From contig NZ_SOMN01000008.1 of NCBI RefSeq assembly GCF_004564235.1, forward strand, positions 1 through 64,000: DNA of 64,000 bases, read 5' to 3'. This DNA is from Cohnella luojiensis. GTDB taxonomy: Bacteria; Bacillota; Bacilli; Paenibacillales; Paenibacillaceae. The position numbers and the translations under genes are program-made. How positions within the stretch are numbered: position 1 is the first letter of the stretch; each line of letters opens with the position of its first letter. Positions 43,526 through 51,983 of this stretch are shown here, one piece after another. The notes below the pieces were generated by a model. It worked only from the letters and a program-made list of their open reading frames with translations, did not search any database and was not told the DNA's origin.

Positions 43526-43572
43526 CATAAACGTCTGTCGCCGTCCTTAGCGATGGTGACAATACGTTTATG
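43526..43572. repeat. Inverted repeat after the isomerase gene
   Basis: CATAAACGT at 43526-43534 pairs with ACGTTTATG at 43564-43572, and an inner TGTC/GACA adds to the stem. There is no T-run behind it. It lies between the isomerase stop and the strong bidirectional terminator and may cap or stabilise the mRNA. Confidence 0.55.
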
Positions 43573-43631
43573 TCGGAGGTTATTCAGAAATGGATAAACT
43601 TGAAACTTATAAATTCTGAATAACTAAAATA

Positions 43632-43677
43632 ATAAGGGGTAGATGATCAGACTCATGTCTAATCGTCTACCCCTTAT
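43632..43677. terminator. Bidirectional terminator between convergent genes
   Basis: A 21-bp stem with two mismatches (arms 43632-43652 and 43657-43677, loop TCAT) reads ATAAGGGGTAGA on one side. A/T-rich sequence flanks both ends. It separates the isomerase gene (plus) from the cysteine hydrolase gene (minus). Confidence 0.85.
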
Positions 43678-43679
43678 CC

Positions 43680-44213
43680 TTAAAATTCGATATCCTTAGT
43701 CGCCTTAAGCCGAACGAATCCCCCGCCCAAAATGTAATTGTGATGCTCCACGATCTGGGCTGCCGAAAGGTTTTTGCTATCGAATGTGCTATGGGCATCT
43801 TTAACTAACGTACCCTCGTATCCTAGGCTAAACGCCCTTCTGCTAGTCGTATCGATGCAGAATTCCGTCTGCATGCCGGCAATGACAAGTTTTCGAATGT
43901 TTCTATTCCGAAGCTCCTCGTCAAGCGTCGTCTCATGAAAGGAATCGCAGGTGAATTTTTGGATAACCGGTTCCGATTCGAAAGGTTGGATTCTAGGATG
44001 GATATCCCATGTTTGACTTCCTTCCAGGAATTCATCCCCCGCCTCATGGCTCGTATGTTGGATGAAAATGACCGGAACGTTCGACGCTCGGGCTTTCGAC
44101 AAAAGCATCTCGATGTTATCCATCACGAGCTCCTCATCGAATAACCGCGAATCATAAGAAAACATCGCTTTCTGTACATCCACAATTAACAGCGCCGTGT
44201 CACCCTTACTCAT
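43680..44213 (-). CDS. Isochorismatase-family cysteine hydrolase
   Basis: A 177-residue hydrolase of the isochorismatase/nicotinamidase fold. The catalytic Asp is in LLIVDVQKAMF, the Lys in FTCDSFH-adjacent strand VIQKFT, and the Cys nucleophile in IAGMQTEFCIDTTSR. Substrate is unknown. It lies 7 nt downstream of an MFS gene in the same direction, so the pair may remove or export one compound. Confidence 0.87.
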   Translation of the reverse strand: MSKGDTALLIVDVQKAMFSYDSRLFDEELVMDNIEMLLSKARASNVPVIFIQHTSHEAGDEFLEGSQTWDIHPRIQPFESEPVIQKFTCDSFHETTLDEELRNRNIRKLVIAGMQTEFCIDTTSRRAFSLGYEGTLVKDAHSTFDSKNLSAAQIVEHHNYILGGGFVRLKATKDIEF

Positions 44214-44220
44214 TCGATCG

Positions 44221-45453
44221 TCAGCTCCTTGAATTAATGTTCATTGCGAAAGCATATTTCTTAAGAACCCTGACCTGAGCGACACCAGCGACAACGAGCA
44301 ATACCGCAATCGCCGCGAACAACGTTTCCCCATTGCTCCAACTAAGCACCAAGCCGCCCAATATCGGCCCGATTCCGCGGGATAGCAACTGGCTGGTCCC
44401 ATATACGGAGAAGTAGAAACCTCGTTGCTCTACCGGCGCCATGACGGAAACCGCCTTCTGGATGTGGGGACCGAAGATCATCTCTCCGATCGTAAAGATA
44501 AATTCGGCCACGAATAGCAATACGATGATGCTCGAATAGCCATAGCCCAAAGATACGATAGCATATAGAACATAAGACAATCCAATAACAAGATGCGAAG
44601 GCATCGCTTCCGTGCGCTTGGCTATCCAGATTTGCATGGCGATTACCATGATCCCGTTAAAAGTAAGGATCGACGCCAGCACGGTACGGTAATTGTCGAA
44701 GCTAGTTTGCAAATGCAAAGGAAAAGTTGATTCCACTTGCGCGTACAACAGTCCGACCGGCAAGCTAAGCAAGGTTATAAGCAGCAAGGTTTTGTGCTCG
44801 ACCCAAGAGAATTTAGGCTTAGGTTGCGCGGCTATCGCTTTAGATCCTGATCCTTCACCCTTTAACAATGGAGCGGTCTCCGGCAATTTGAACCAGACAA
44901 GCAGCCCATAGAGTACGAAGGAAAATGCGGACAGGAGGAATACGGCCGATGGATTCCAACCGAACATAAGCAATCCCAGCACGGGACCGACGGCAGCTCC
45001 GACATTAAACGCCGTATGCATCAACGCAAACACTTCCGCGCGTTTTTCTTCCGCCACCATATCCGTAATCTGAGCATTCGCAGCAGGCATATAAAGCGCA
45101 AATCCGATGCCGTTTATAATGGAAATAAGAGCGTACTGCCAGACATCTTCCGCGAAAACATAACCGAGCATACACAGCATTTGGAGGAATAATGCAATTA
45201 TAATCAGTGGTTTTCGCCCGTATCTATCGCTCCACCCACCCCCGAACCAACTTACGAACAAGCCGCACAGCGGCTGCAAACCGACGATAATCATCGGCAG
45301 AATGACCGAGCCCTCCATTTGATCGTACAGATAGAGCACTAGAAATGGCCGTATCATGAAACCGGTAATGGTCGTTAAGGCGGCTCCGAGCACCCGAATC
45401 CATATCCCGCCATCGTATCTTCCTAATAAATTCATAATAAAATTAATTTTCAT
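44221..45453 (-). CDS. MFS multidrug-type exporter
   Basis: A 410-residue protein with 12 predicted transmembrane helices. The MFS motif A loop is WFGGGWSDRYGRKPLI, motif B/C lies at YMPAANAQITDMVAEEKRAEVFALMHTAFNVGAAVGPVLGLLMFG, the last part being typical of drug/proton antiporters. It is likely an exporter; the substrate is not known. It forms an operon with the cysteine hydrolase. Confidence 0.87.
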   Translation of the reverse strand: MKINFIMNLLGRYDGGIWIRVLGAALTTITGFMIRPFLVLYLYDQMEGSVILPMIIVGLQPLCGLFVSWFGGGWSDRYGRKPLIIIALFLQMLCMLGYVFAEDVWQYALISIINGIGFALYMPAANAQITDMVAEEKRAEVFALMHTAFNVGAAVGPVLGLLMFGWNPSAVFLLSAFSFVLYGLLVWFKLPETAPLLKGEGSGSKAIAAQPKPKFSWVEHKTLLLITLLSLPVGLLYAQVESTFPLHLQTSFDNYRTVLASILTFNGIMVIAMQIWIAKRTEAMPSHLVIGLSYVLYAIVSLGYGYSSIIVLLFVAEFIFTIGEMIFGPHIQKAVSVMAPVEQRGFYFSVYGTSQLLSRGIGPILGGLVLSWSNGETLFAAIAVLLVVAGVAQVRVLKKYAFAMNINSRS

Positions 45454-45521
45454 CCTGATCCTCTGTTCTTATGTAGAAGTTGTAGGCATCATTATAGCAC
45501 ACGAAATTAGTACATTATTAA

Positions 45522-45558
45522 GCAAAAAAGCCCTGTCTACGACATGCGTAGGCAGGGT
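45522..45558 (-). terminator. Terminator after the small membrane protein gene
   Basis: On the minus strand CCCTGCCTACG pairs with CGTAGACAGGG (one G-T pair), followed by CTTTTTTG. It lies 31 nt after the membrane protein stop. Confidence 0.88.
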
Positions 45559-45588
45559 TCGACAGCCATTCTTAAAGTATTGATTCCG

Positions 45589-46029
45589 TTAATTCGTTAC
45601 AATCCATGGATCTTGCATCAACCAAATCATGACAAGGAACAGTACAAAGATGATCGAGCTAAGCGTCTGAACTCTTGCAATCGAACTGCTCGCGCTCTCT
45701 CCTTTAACGGAGGAAGCCGCAATTCTCTTAAGCGGAGCTTGCACGATCCCCGTCAATGCTCCGATCGCCACGAACAAGATGATAATCGTTACCATCCAAG
45801 CAACGGTATAATCCGGCATTTCCGAATTGGAGATCAAATAACCGCCGGTAAGCAACTGCAACACGAGCGAATATTGGCCTAATCTTCCGCCCAGGATTAA
45901 TCCGCTGGCCAATCCTTCTTGCGCGGTTCCCGATAATTGCTTAAATCTCCCTACTACAAAAGGCATAATTGCATAAATTCCCATACCCACCGCACCGACT
46001 ACGTGCAAAAACAACATAACAGTTAACAT
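45589..46029 (-). CDS. Small integral membrane protein, function unknown
   Basis: I do not recognise this 146-residue protein with confidence. It has about four hydrophobic segments (LTVMLFLHVVGAVGMGIYAIMPFVV, YSLVLQLLTGGYLI, VAWMVTIIILFVAIGALTGIV and SSIIFVLFLVMIWLM), similar in layout to DUF2269-type proteins. ATG 46029 is chosen because GGAGGGAACGGCGA precedes it; a longer frame has no ribosome site. It stands alone between two terminators. Confidence 0.75.
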   Translation of the reverse strand: MLTVMLFLHVVGAVGMGIYAIMPFVVGRFKQLSGTAQEGLASGLILGGRLGQYSLVLQLLTGGYLISNSEMPDYTVAWMVTIIILFVAIGALTGIVQAPLKRIAASSVKGESASSSIARVQTLSSIIFVLFLVMIWLMQDPWIVTN

Positions 46030-46171
46030 TCGCCGTTCCCTCCAATAGTTAACAGACTGAGACAAACTCAGTATACACAAAAAGAGACGCGAACAAAACC
46101 TTGGCGGGACAAAGAACATGAATCTTTCACAACAAGTAAAACGGTTCCGTCAAAAATTAAACTTCCTGATA

Positions 46172-46198
46172 GTTAAAAAGAGAGCCCGCAGGCTCCCT
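46172..46198 (-). terminator. Terminator of the mdh gene
   Basis: On the minus strand GGGAGCC pairs with GGCTCTC (one G-T pair, loop TGCG), followed by TTTTTAAC. It lies 22 nt after the mdh stop. Confidence 0.88.
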
Positions 46199-46219
46199 TT
46201 CGTTATTCGTTTAGTTGAA

Positions 46220-47164
46220 TTACGCGTTCTCAACGATCTTGATGACGTTTCGTACGGATTCCGCTGATTTCTCAAGCGCCGTTTTCTCTTCGCCGGTCAA
46301 CTCGATTTCGATGATTTTCTCGATGCCGTCGCCGCCAAGAACAGCTAGAACGCCCATGAACAGGTTGTCGTAACCATACTCGCCTTGCAACAATGCGATA
46401 ATCGGTAGAATGCGTTTCTTGTCCTTAAGAATCGCTTCCGTCATTTGCACGAGCGAAGCAGCAGGTGCGAAGTACGCGCTGCCGTTACCCAGCAAGTTAA
46501 CGATTTCTCCGCCGCCTACGCGAGTGCGGGCAACGATGGCGTCGATTTGCTCTTTAGGAAGCAACTTCTCTACCGGAATTCCGCCGATCGTCGTATAACG
46601 AACGAGCGGAACCATGTCATCTCCGTGGCCGCCGAGCACGACTCCGCGAACGTCTTCAACCGATACGTTCAGCGCTTGCGCGAGGAACGTGTTGTAACGA
46701 GCCGTATCCAGAACTCCGGATTGTCCGATCACGCGGTTTTTCGGAAAGCCCAGCGCTTTGTTAGCCACGTAAGTCATCGCGTCAACCGGGTTGGAAAGGA
46801 TAATCACGTAAGCGTTCGGGCTAGTCGCTTTGACGTTCTCGCAAACCGATTTCACAATCCCAGCGTTCGTGTTCACGAGGTCATCGCGGCTCATACCCGG
46901 CTTGCGGGCAATACCGGCCGTAATAATAACAACATCGGAATTAGCGGAATCTTCATAATTCGATGTTCCTACAATATTGGAATCAATTCCTTGCACCGGC
47001 GTAGATTCCATCATGTCCAACGCTTTACCCTTAGTCGGGTTCTCCAACTGAGGGATGTCCAGAAGAACGACGTCTCCAAGCTCCTTCTGAGCCAACATAA
47101 GCGCAGTAGTCGCGCCAGTGAATCCAGCACCGACAACTGTAATTTTCGCACGTTTGATTGCCAC
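46220..47164 (-). CDS. mdh: Malate dehydrogenase
   Basis: NAD-dependent malate dehydrogenase, the last step of the TCA cycle. The 314-residue protein has the LDH-like dinucleotide motif [15 protein letters not shown], the substrate-binding arginine loop [16 protein letters not shown], the NP loop [14 protein letters not shown], and the catalytic His in [12 protein letters not shown]. Together with icd and citZ upstream it forms the Bacillales TCA gene cluster, though here a 414-bp gap with repeats separates it from icd. Confidence 0.96.
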   Translation of the reverse strand: MAIKRAKITVVGAGFTGATTALMLAQKELGDVVLLDIPQLENPTKGKALDMMESTPVQGIDSNIVGTSNYEDSANSDVVIITAGIARKPGMSRDDLVNTNAGIVKSVCENVKATSPNAYVIILSNPVDAMTYVANKALGFPKNRVIGQSGVLDTARYNTFLAQALNVSVEDVRGVVLGGHGDDMVPLVRYTTIGGIPVEKLLPKEQIDAIVARTRVGGGEIVNLLGNGSAYFAPAASLVQMTEAILKDKKRILPIIALLQGEYGYDNLFMGVLAVLGGDGIEKIIEIELTGEEKTALEKSAESVRNVIKIVENA

Positions 47165-47300
47165 TTAATAATTCCTCCTTAATCTTAAGCCCGGTGCTTT
47201 CCGCACCTAGGCGAATGAACCATTTTGAAGGCGAATCAAGTATTCCCGAAAAATAGCTTCCTCAATAGAATAACTGTAAATATGCAGCTATTCACCAGGA

Positions 47301-47362
47301 GCGCTCAGCAGCTCCGAACTTGACCTTGAGAGCGCGCAGCAGCTCTGAACTTGACCTTGAGA
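47301..47362. repeat. Two tandem 31-bp repeats upstream of mdh
   Basis: A 31-bp unit beginning GCGCTCAGCAGCTC and ending CTTGAGA (47301-47331) is followed directly by a near-copy (47332-47362; two differences) and a partial third unit beginning GCGCGAAGGCAGCTC. It lies in the icd-mdh gap, with no reading frame. Confidence 0.8.
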
Positions 47363-47394
47363 GCGCGAAGGCAGCTCGACAGCCATAAACTCGC

Positions 47395-47578
47395 ACTAGT
47401 CCATCATTCGGATGGAGGGGCGACAAGCGAAGCGAGTCGCACCAGCACATCCGAGAAGATGGGCAACTCCCAGCACAAGCCCCGCTCAGACCGCTCGTCG
47501 GTAACTCCTCGCTCGAAGGCGGGTGTCCAGAGGGCAGCAGGCCCTTGGAATCCCCCTTGGAAAGGGGGACTTAGGGGG
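47395..47578. repeat. Structured, dispersed-repeat-like element after icd
   Basis: A GC-rich segment begins immediately at the icd stop codon. On the minus strand it opens with CCCCCTAAGTCCCCC and contains a CCCCCTT/AAGGGGG hairpin (47548-47572). The CCCTCTGGACACCCGCC stretch and neighbouring sequence look like an intergenic repeat I have seen in Paenibacillaceae genomes, but I could not test this. No frame is supported. It could be a mobile repeat inserted at the icd end or a structured 3' region. Confidence 0.45.
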
Positions 47579-48871
47579 TTAGAAATGTTTAATTATTTCG
47601 TCCGCAAACGCAGAACATTTTACTTCGGTAGCACCCTCCATCAAACGAGCGAAGTCATAAGTAACGACTTTGTTGTTGATCGAGGTTTCCAAACCTTTGT
47701 AGATCAGCTCGGCAGCTTCCAACCATCCCAAGTGCTCCAGCATCATAACGCCGGAAAGAATAACGGAACCCGGGTTCACGACGTCTTTGTCCGCGTACTT
47801 AGGCGCGGTACCGTGAGTCGCTTCGAAGATGGCATGTCCCGTCAGGTAGTTGATGTTAGCGCCCGGTGCGATACCGATTCCGCCGACTTGAGCAGCCAAT
47901 GCGTCGGACAGATAGTCGCCGTTCAGGTTCAACGTAGCGATAACGTCGAAGTCGGTTGGACGAGTTAGAACTTGTTGAAGCGCGATGTCGGCGATGGCGT
48001 CCTTGATCAGGATTTTACCGGAATCAAGAGCCGCTTTCTGGGCAGCGTTAGCCGCTTCTTCGCCTTTGTCCGCTTTGATGTTGTCGTATTCGGACCACGT
48101 GAATACTTTGTCTCCGAATTCTTGTTCAGCTACTTCGTAACCCCAGTTTTTGAACGCGCCTTCGGTATATTTCATGATGTTGCCTTTATGAACGAGCGTA
48201 ACGGATTTGCGGCCGTGTTTGATCGCGTACTCGATAGCCGCGCGAACAAGACGTTTGGAGCCTTCTTCCGAAACTGGTTTGATGCCGATACCGGAAGTTT
48301 CCGGGAAGCGGATTTTGTTAACGCCCATTTCCTTCTGCAAGAACTCGAGCACTTTCTTCACTTGCTCGGTACCGGATTGGTACTCGATGCCCGCGTAGAT
48401 GTCCTCGGTGTTTTCCCGGAAAATAACCATGTCCACAAGCTCGGGACGCTTAACCGGGGAAGGTACGCCGTCGAAGTAACGAACGGGACGCAAGCATACG
48501 TAGAGATCCAGTTCTTGGCGCAGCGCAACGTTCAGGGAACGGATACCGCCGCCGATTGGCGTCGTCAAAGGTCCTTTGATTGCGATGAACATTTCGCGGA
48601 TGGCCGTCAACGTATCGGCAGGCAACCACTCGCCGTAAGTATTGAATGCTTTCTCGCCGGCGAAAACTTCGTACCAAGCGATTTGTTTTTCGCCGTTGTA
48701 TGCTTTCTTTACTGCCGCATCAAGCACGCGCTTGGATGCTTTCCAGATGTCGCGGCCGGTGCCGTCGCCCTCGATAAAAGGGATAATCGGGTTGTTAGGA
48801 ACCTTCAACACGCCGTTGTCTACCGTAATTTTCTCGCCGGAAGTCGGCGCTGTGAATTTTTCGAGTTTCAT
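47579..48871 (-). CDS. icd: Isocitrate dehydrogenase (NADP)
   Basis: NADP-dependent isocitrate dehydrogenase of the TCA cycle, 430 residues. The phosphorylation-loop-type sequence [29 protein letters not shown] holds the substrate-binding serine and arginines. The tyrosine and lysine of [12 protein letters not shown] and [16 protein letters not shown] act in catalysis. [23 protein letters not shown] and [12 protein letters not shown] are the metal and NADP sites. It follows citZ by 103 bp, with a hairpin between. Confidence 0.96.
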   Translation of the reverse strand: MKLEKFTAPTSGEKITVDNGVLKVPNNPIIPFIEGDGTGRDIWKASKRVLDAAVKKAYNGEKQIAWYEVFAGEKAFNTYGEWLPADTLTAIREMFIAIKGPLTTPIGGGIRSLNVALRQELDLYVCLRPVRYFDGVPSPVKRPELVDMVIFRENTEDIYAGIEYQSGTEQVKKVLEFLQKEMGVNKIRFPETSGIGIKPVSEEGSKRLVRAAIEYAIKHGRKSVTLVHKGNIMKYTEGAFKNWGYEVAEQEFGDKVFTWSEYDNIKADKGEEAANAAQKAALDSGKILIKDAIADIALQQVLTRPTDFDVIATLNLNGDYLSDALAAQVGGIGIAPGANINYLTGHAIFEATHGTAPKYADKDVVNPGSVILSGVMMLEHLGWLEAAELIYKGLETSINNKVVTYDFARLMEGATEVKCSAFADEIIKHF

Positions 48872-48915
48872 GGTTTGTTTCTCCTCCTGATTTTCACGTT
48901 ATTTTTCGCAAAGAA

Positions 48916-48961
48916 CCGGCGTCTTGCCTCCGCCTTACGGCATTGGAGGCAACCCGCCGGC
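48916..48961 (-). other. Hairpin in the citZ-icd intergenic region
   Basis: On the minus strand TTGCCGGCG...TTGCCTCC pairs with GGAGGCAA...CGCCGG, a long two-part stem without a T-run. It probably stabilises or processes the mRNA, or weakly attenuates icd, rather than ending transcription. Confidence 0.6.
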
Positions 48962-48974
48962 AATAGCATTTAAT

Positions 48975-50090
48975 TTAGACGCGTTTCTCGATTGAAACGT
49001 AGTGCTGGTTCACCGGACCGACGTATTCGGCGCGCGGACGAATCAAGCGGTTATCTTGGTATTGCTCCAAGATGTGAGCAGACCATCCGGATACGCGGCT
49101 GATCGCGAAGATCGGCGTGAACAAGTCGCGCGGGATGCCAAGCATCGTGTAACAAGAAGCGGAGTAGAAGTCGACGTTCGGCTTCAATCCTTTTTGACTC
49201 GTTACAAGGTTGTCGATCTTAATGGACATGTCGTAAAGCGTCATGTCGCCTTTCAACTCGCCGAGTTGACGCGACATCTGCATCAAGTGCTTAGCGCGAG
49301 GGTCGCCATTCTTATAGACGCGATGACCGAAGCCCATGATCTTCTCTTTGTTGTCCAGCTTGTTCTGAATATAAGGCTCTACGTTAGCTACGGAGCCGAT
49401 TTCATCAAGCATGACCATAACCGCTTCATTAGCTCCGCCGTGCAATGGCCCCTTCAGAGCGCCGATCGCGGACGTTACGCCGGAATAAATATCCGACAAG
49501 GTCGCAACCGTTACGCGCGCCGCGAAAGTGGAGGCATTCAACTCATGGTCCGCATGCAGAACGAGCGCTTTGTCCAAGGCTTCGATAGCGACCTGTGCCG
49601 GTTCTTCTCCGGTAAGCATATACAGGAAGTTATGGGCGATGCTTACGCCTTTCTTCGGAGCGATCGGTTCTTTGCCCTCGCGAATACGAGCGTATGCCGC
49701 TACGACGGTAGGCAATTGCGCTTGCAGCTTCACTGCTTTGCGATAGTTAGCCTCCGCGCTCATGTCATTAGCTTCGCTATCGTACAATGCCAAGCTGGAT
49801 ACGACCGTACGCAAAGCAGCCATCGAATTGCTTGCTTTAGGGTACAAACGCAAGCCATCGATAACCTCGGCAGGAACGGATGCATAGTCTCCAAGCTTCG
49901 CGGTCAGCCCGTCCAGTTCCGCTTTAGTCGGAAGCTTGCCGTGCCATAGTAAGTATGCTACTTCTTCGAACGTGGCCTTTTCCGCTAATTCGTCGATGTT
50001 AATGCCTTGGTATGTCAAGACGCCGTCGATGATGGAGCTAATCGACGACTTCGCCGCCACGATACCTTCAAGGCCTTTGGTTACTGTCAT
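48975..50090 (-). CDS. citZ: Citrate synthase
   Basis: Condenses oxaloacetate and acetyl-CoA to citrate. The 371-residue length matches the Gram-positive type II-like enzymes. The catalytic His pair and Asp occur in VLHADHELNASTFAARV, GPLHGGANEAVMVMLDEIG and MGFGHRVYKNGDPRAKHL, with the arginine/phenylalanine region VDFYSASCYTMLGIPRDLFTPIFAISR. It is the first gene of the citZ-icd-mdh group. Confidence 0.96.
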   Translation of the reverse strand: MTVTKGLEGIVAAKSSISSIIDGVLTYQGINIDELAEKATFEEVAYLLWHGKLPTKAELDGLTAKLGDYASVPAEVIDGLRLYPKASNSMAALRTVVSSLALYDSEANDMSAEANYRKAVKLQAQLPTVVAAYARIREGKEPIAPKKGVSIAHNFLYMLTGEEPAQVAIEALDKALVLHADHELNASTFAARVTVATLSDIYSGVTSAIGALKGPLHGGANEAVMVMLDEIGSVANVEPYIQNKLDNKEKIMGFGHRVYKNGDPRAKHLMQMSRQLGELKGDMTLYDMSIKIDNLVTSQKGLKPNVDFYSASCYTMLGIPRDLFTPIFAISRVSGWSAHILEQYQDNRLIRPRAEYVGPVNQHYVSIEKRV

Positions 50091-50427
50091 ATTTTCTCTC
50101 TCCTTTGTCCCGAAAATTCAGATCAATCGGCTTGTCTATGTGTGCTGCCGAATCGCTCAAGATAAGTCTGCGCGAGAGCAAGACGCACTCCCGGCTCAAT
50201 AATGAACGCAAACCGCGAATAACCTAACATTTTTTGACCTTTTTTAATGATAATCGATTTTTACAGGGAATGGAACCGAAACGGGCATCAAATTGTTTTA
50301 TCGGCACCATAAGTATTCGTTCTTGAATCCACATAGCTTTAGTCATTTGCTTAAACCCTCTAATTATTCCAATAATTAATTTGTGATACAATGAAACGAA
50401 GCGTTTGCGCGGCAGGAGGTCCACTTA
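50091..50427. other. Divergent regulatory region citZ/ppx
   Basis: This 337-bp gap separates divergent citZ and ppx. Towards ppx there is an extended -10 TGATACAAT (50384-50392) with a TTATTC -35-like hexamer 17 bp upstream. GGAGG lies 9 nt before the ppx start. On the citZ side no convincing -35/-10 pair stands out. The 66-residue minus-strand frame in this gap has no family features and is not called. Confidence 0.5.
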
Positions 50428-51969
50428 ATGCACTTAACCACAAACCAGATCACCGGAATCATCGATATCGGCTCCAATACCGTTCGATTGTCCGTTTATC
50501 AATTAACGGACAACGGGGCTTATCGCGTAGTGGATCAAGGACGCTGGCCGGCTCGCTTAAGCCAACGAATGACTTCGGATGGCACATTACCCATGGAAAC
50601 CATAGATGAGCTTGCGGAAGTGTTGCGGCACTTTTGCCGCATATGCCAGAAGCACGGCGCGGAGCACATCCGGGCTGTTGCGACTGCCGCGATCCGCCAA
50701 GCCGTTAATAGAGAAGCGATCATAAAGAAGCTATACGACTTAACCGGCTTATCCGTCGAGATACTGTCCGGGGAGGACGAAGCCCGAATCGGCAGCAGAG
50801 CCATGCTGAACAGCCTTAACCTTGCCGATTGCTTCGTCGTGGACATTGGCGGAGGAAGTACCGAGATCACGCTCATTCAGAATAGGAGTGTCGTGTCTGC
50901 CGCTTCCTTCCCGATTGGCTGCGTCAACATTTCTAGCAAATACGGGATAGGCGAAGGCCCTGCCCCCCAATCCATGCTATCCGAGATTCAATCGGAGGTG
51001 TGGCGTTTGCTCGGTAAGGAGCGGTGGATTTCTAGTCACCCCGGGCTTCCCCTCATCGGATTGGGAGGCACCGTTCGTGCCCTCGCCAAGCTTCGTCAAA
51101 GGGAGACGAATTATCCGTTTCCCCACCTGCACGGCTATGAAATGATTAGACCCGATCTCGGCTTGGCCTTGGATAACCTGGCCATGATTACGGTCGAACA
51201 ACGACGGAAGCTTCCTGGCTTGTCCAAAGACCGCGGAGACGTCATCGTGCCGGGACTTGCGATTCTTCTTGGGGTCATGGGGCATATCCATACTTCTCGA
51301 CTCGTCGTATGCGGCGCGGGACTAAGGGATGGATTGTTCTACGAAACCTGCCTCCCCCTCCATCGTTCCGATTCGGAAAACTCCGTTCTGGAGGAAAGCA
51401 TTCGTAACCTGAGCGCTTTATATCCGGTCGCGCCTGAAGAACATCTTCAGCAAGTTCGCAGATTAGCCTTAACGTTATATGACCGCTTATCAGCGGATAC
51501 GAAATTGCCGGCTTCCAGTCGCCGGTTATTGGAAACCGCTGCCCGTCTATTCCGGATCGGAGCGACAATCGATTTTAACGACTGCGCGGACCATACCTTC
51601 TATATGCTGCTGCATACCAATTGGAACGGTTTATCCCACAGGGAAACGATTCTGACGGCTGCCATCGCTTCTTATCGAGGTTCCAATCCTCTTAGAAGAA
51701 AGCTAGCCGCGTACCGCTCAATGCTGGAGGAAGGCGATTTCGAAGCGATCGCCAAGCTCGGCTCTTTGCTGCAGCTGGCTGCCGCGCTCGACCGCAGCGA
51801 AGCCCAGGCCATAACGACCCTTGAGCTTTCCGTGAAAGGAAGCAAGCTTCGATTAATTGCCGATGCCCGCCATCCGCTTCCCGTAGAGCAGATGGAAGTA
51901 GAGAACATCGCCAAGGAAATGAAAAAAAATTGGGGGATTACCCCCGAACTTTCGGTCCGGATAAAGTAA
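50428..51969 (+). CDS. ppx: Exopolyphosphatase / pppGpp phosphohydrolase (Ppx/GppA)
   Basis: A 513-residue Ppx/GppA phosphatase that trims inorganic polyphosphate or converts pppGpp to ppGpp. The N-terminal ASKHA domains show GIIDIGSNTVRLSVYQL, EDEARIGSRAML and FVVDIGGGSTEITLIQN. The C-terminal HD-like part (residues about 320-510) includes LLETAARLFRIG. The gene converges on ppk with only 14 bp between, so polyphosphate synthesis and breakdown are encoded tail-to-tail. Confidence 0.93.
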   Translation: MHLTTNQITGIIDIGSNTVRLSVYQLTDNGAYRVVDQGRWPARLSQRMTSDGTLPMETIDELAEVLRHFCRICQKHGAEHIRAVATAAIRQAVNREAIIKKLYDLTGLSVEILSGEDEARIGSRAMLNSLNLADCFVVDIGGGSTEITLIQNRSVVSAASFPIGCVNISSKYGIGEGPAPQSMLSEIQSEVWRLLGKERWISSHPGLPLIGLGGTVRALAKLRQRETNYPFPHLHGYEMIRPDLGLALDNLAMITVEQRRKLPGLSKDRGDVIVPGLAILLGVMGHIHTSRLVVCGAGLRDGLFYETCLPLHRSDSENSVLEESIRNLSALYPVAPEEHLQQVRRLALTLYDRLSADTKLPASSRRLLETAARLFRIGATIDFNDCADHTFYMLLHTNWNGLSHRETILTAAIASYRGSNPLRRKLAAYRSMLEEGDFEAIAKLGSLLQLAAALDRSEAQAITTLELSVKGSKLRLIADARHPLPVEQMEVENIAKEMKKNWGITPELSVRIK

Positions 51970-51983
51970 TTCCCCCGTTAACT

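Noticed and set aside
43526-43572. Insertion-sequence end
   Set aside because: There is no transposase frame or target duplication; the inverted repeat is more likely a transcript hairpin.
47972-48973. 333-codon frame antisense to icd, and a similar 315-codon frame antisense to citZ (49002-49949)
   Set aside because: Both are shadows of conserved TCA genes. The antisense products have no domain or signal sequence.
50224-50424. 66-codon minus-strand frame upstream of citZ
   Set aside because: No ribosome site or recognised family, and it fills a divergent promoter region.
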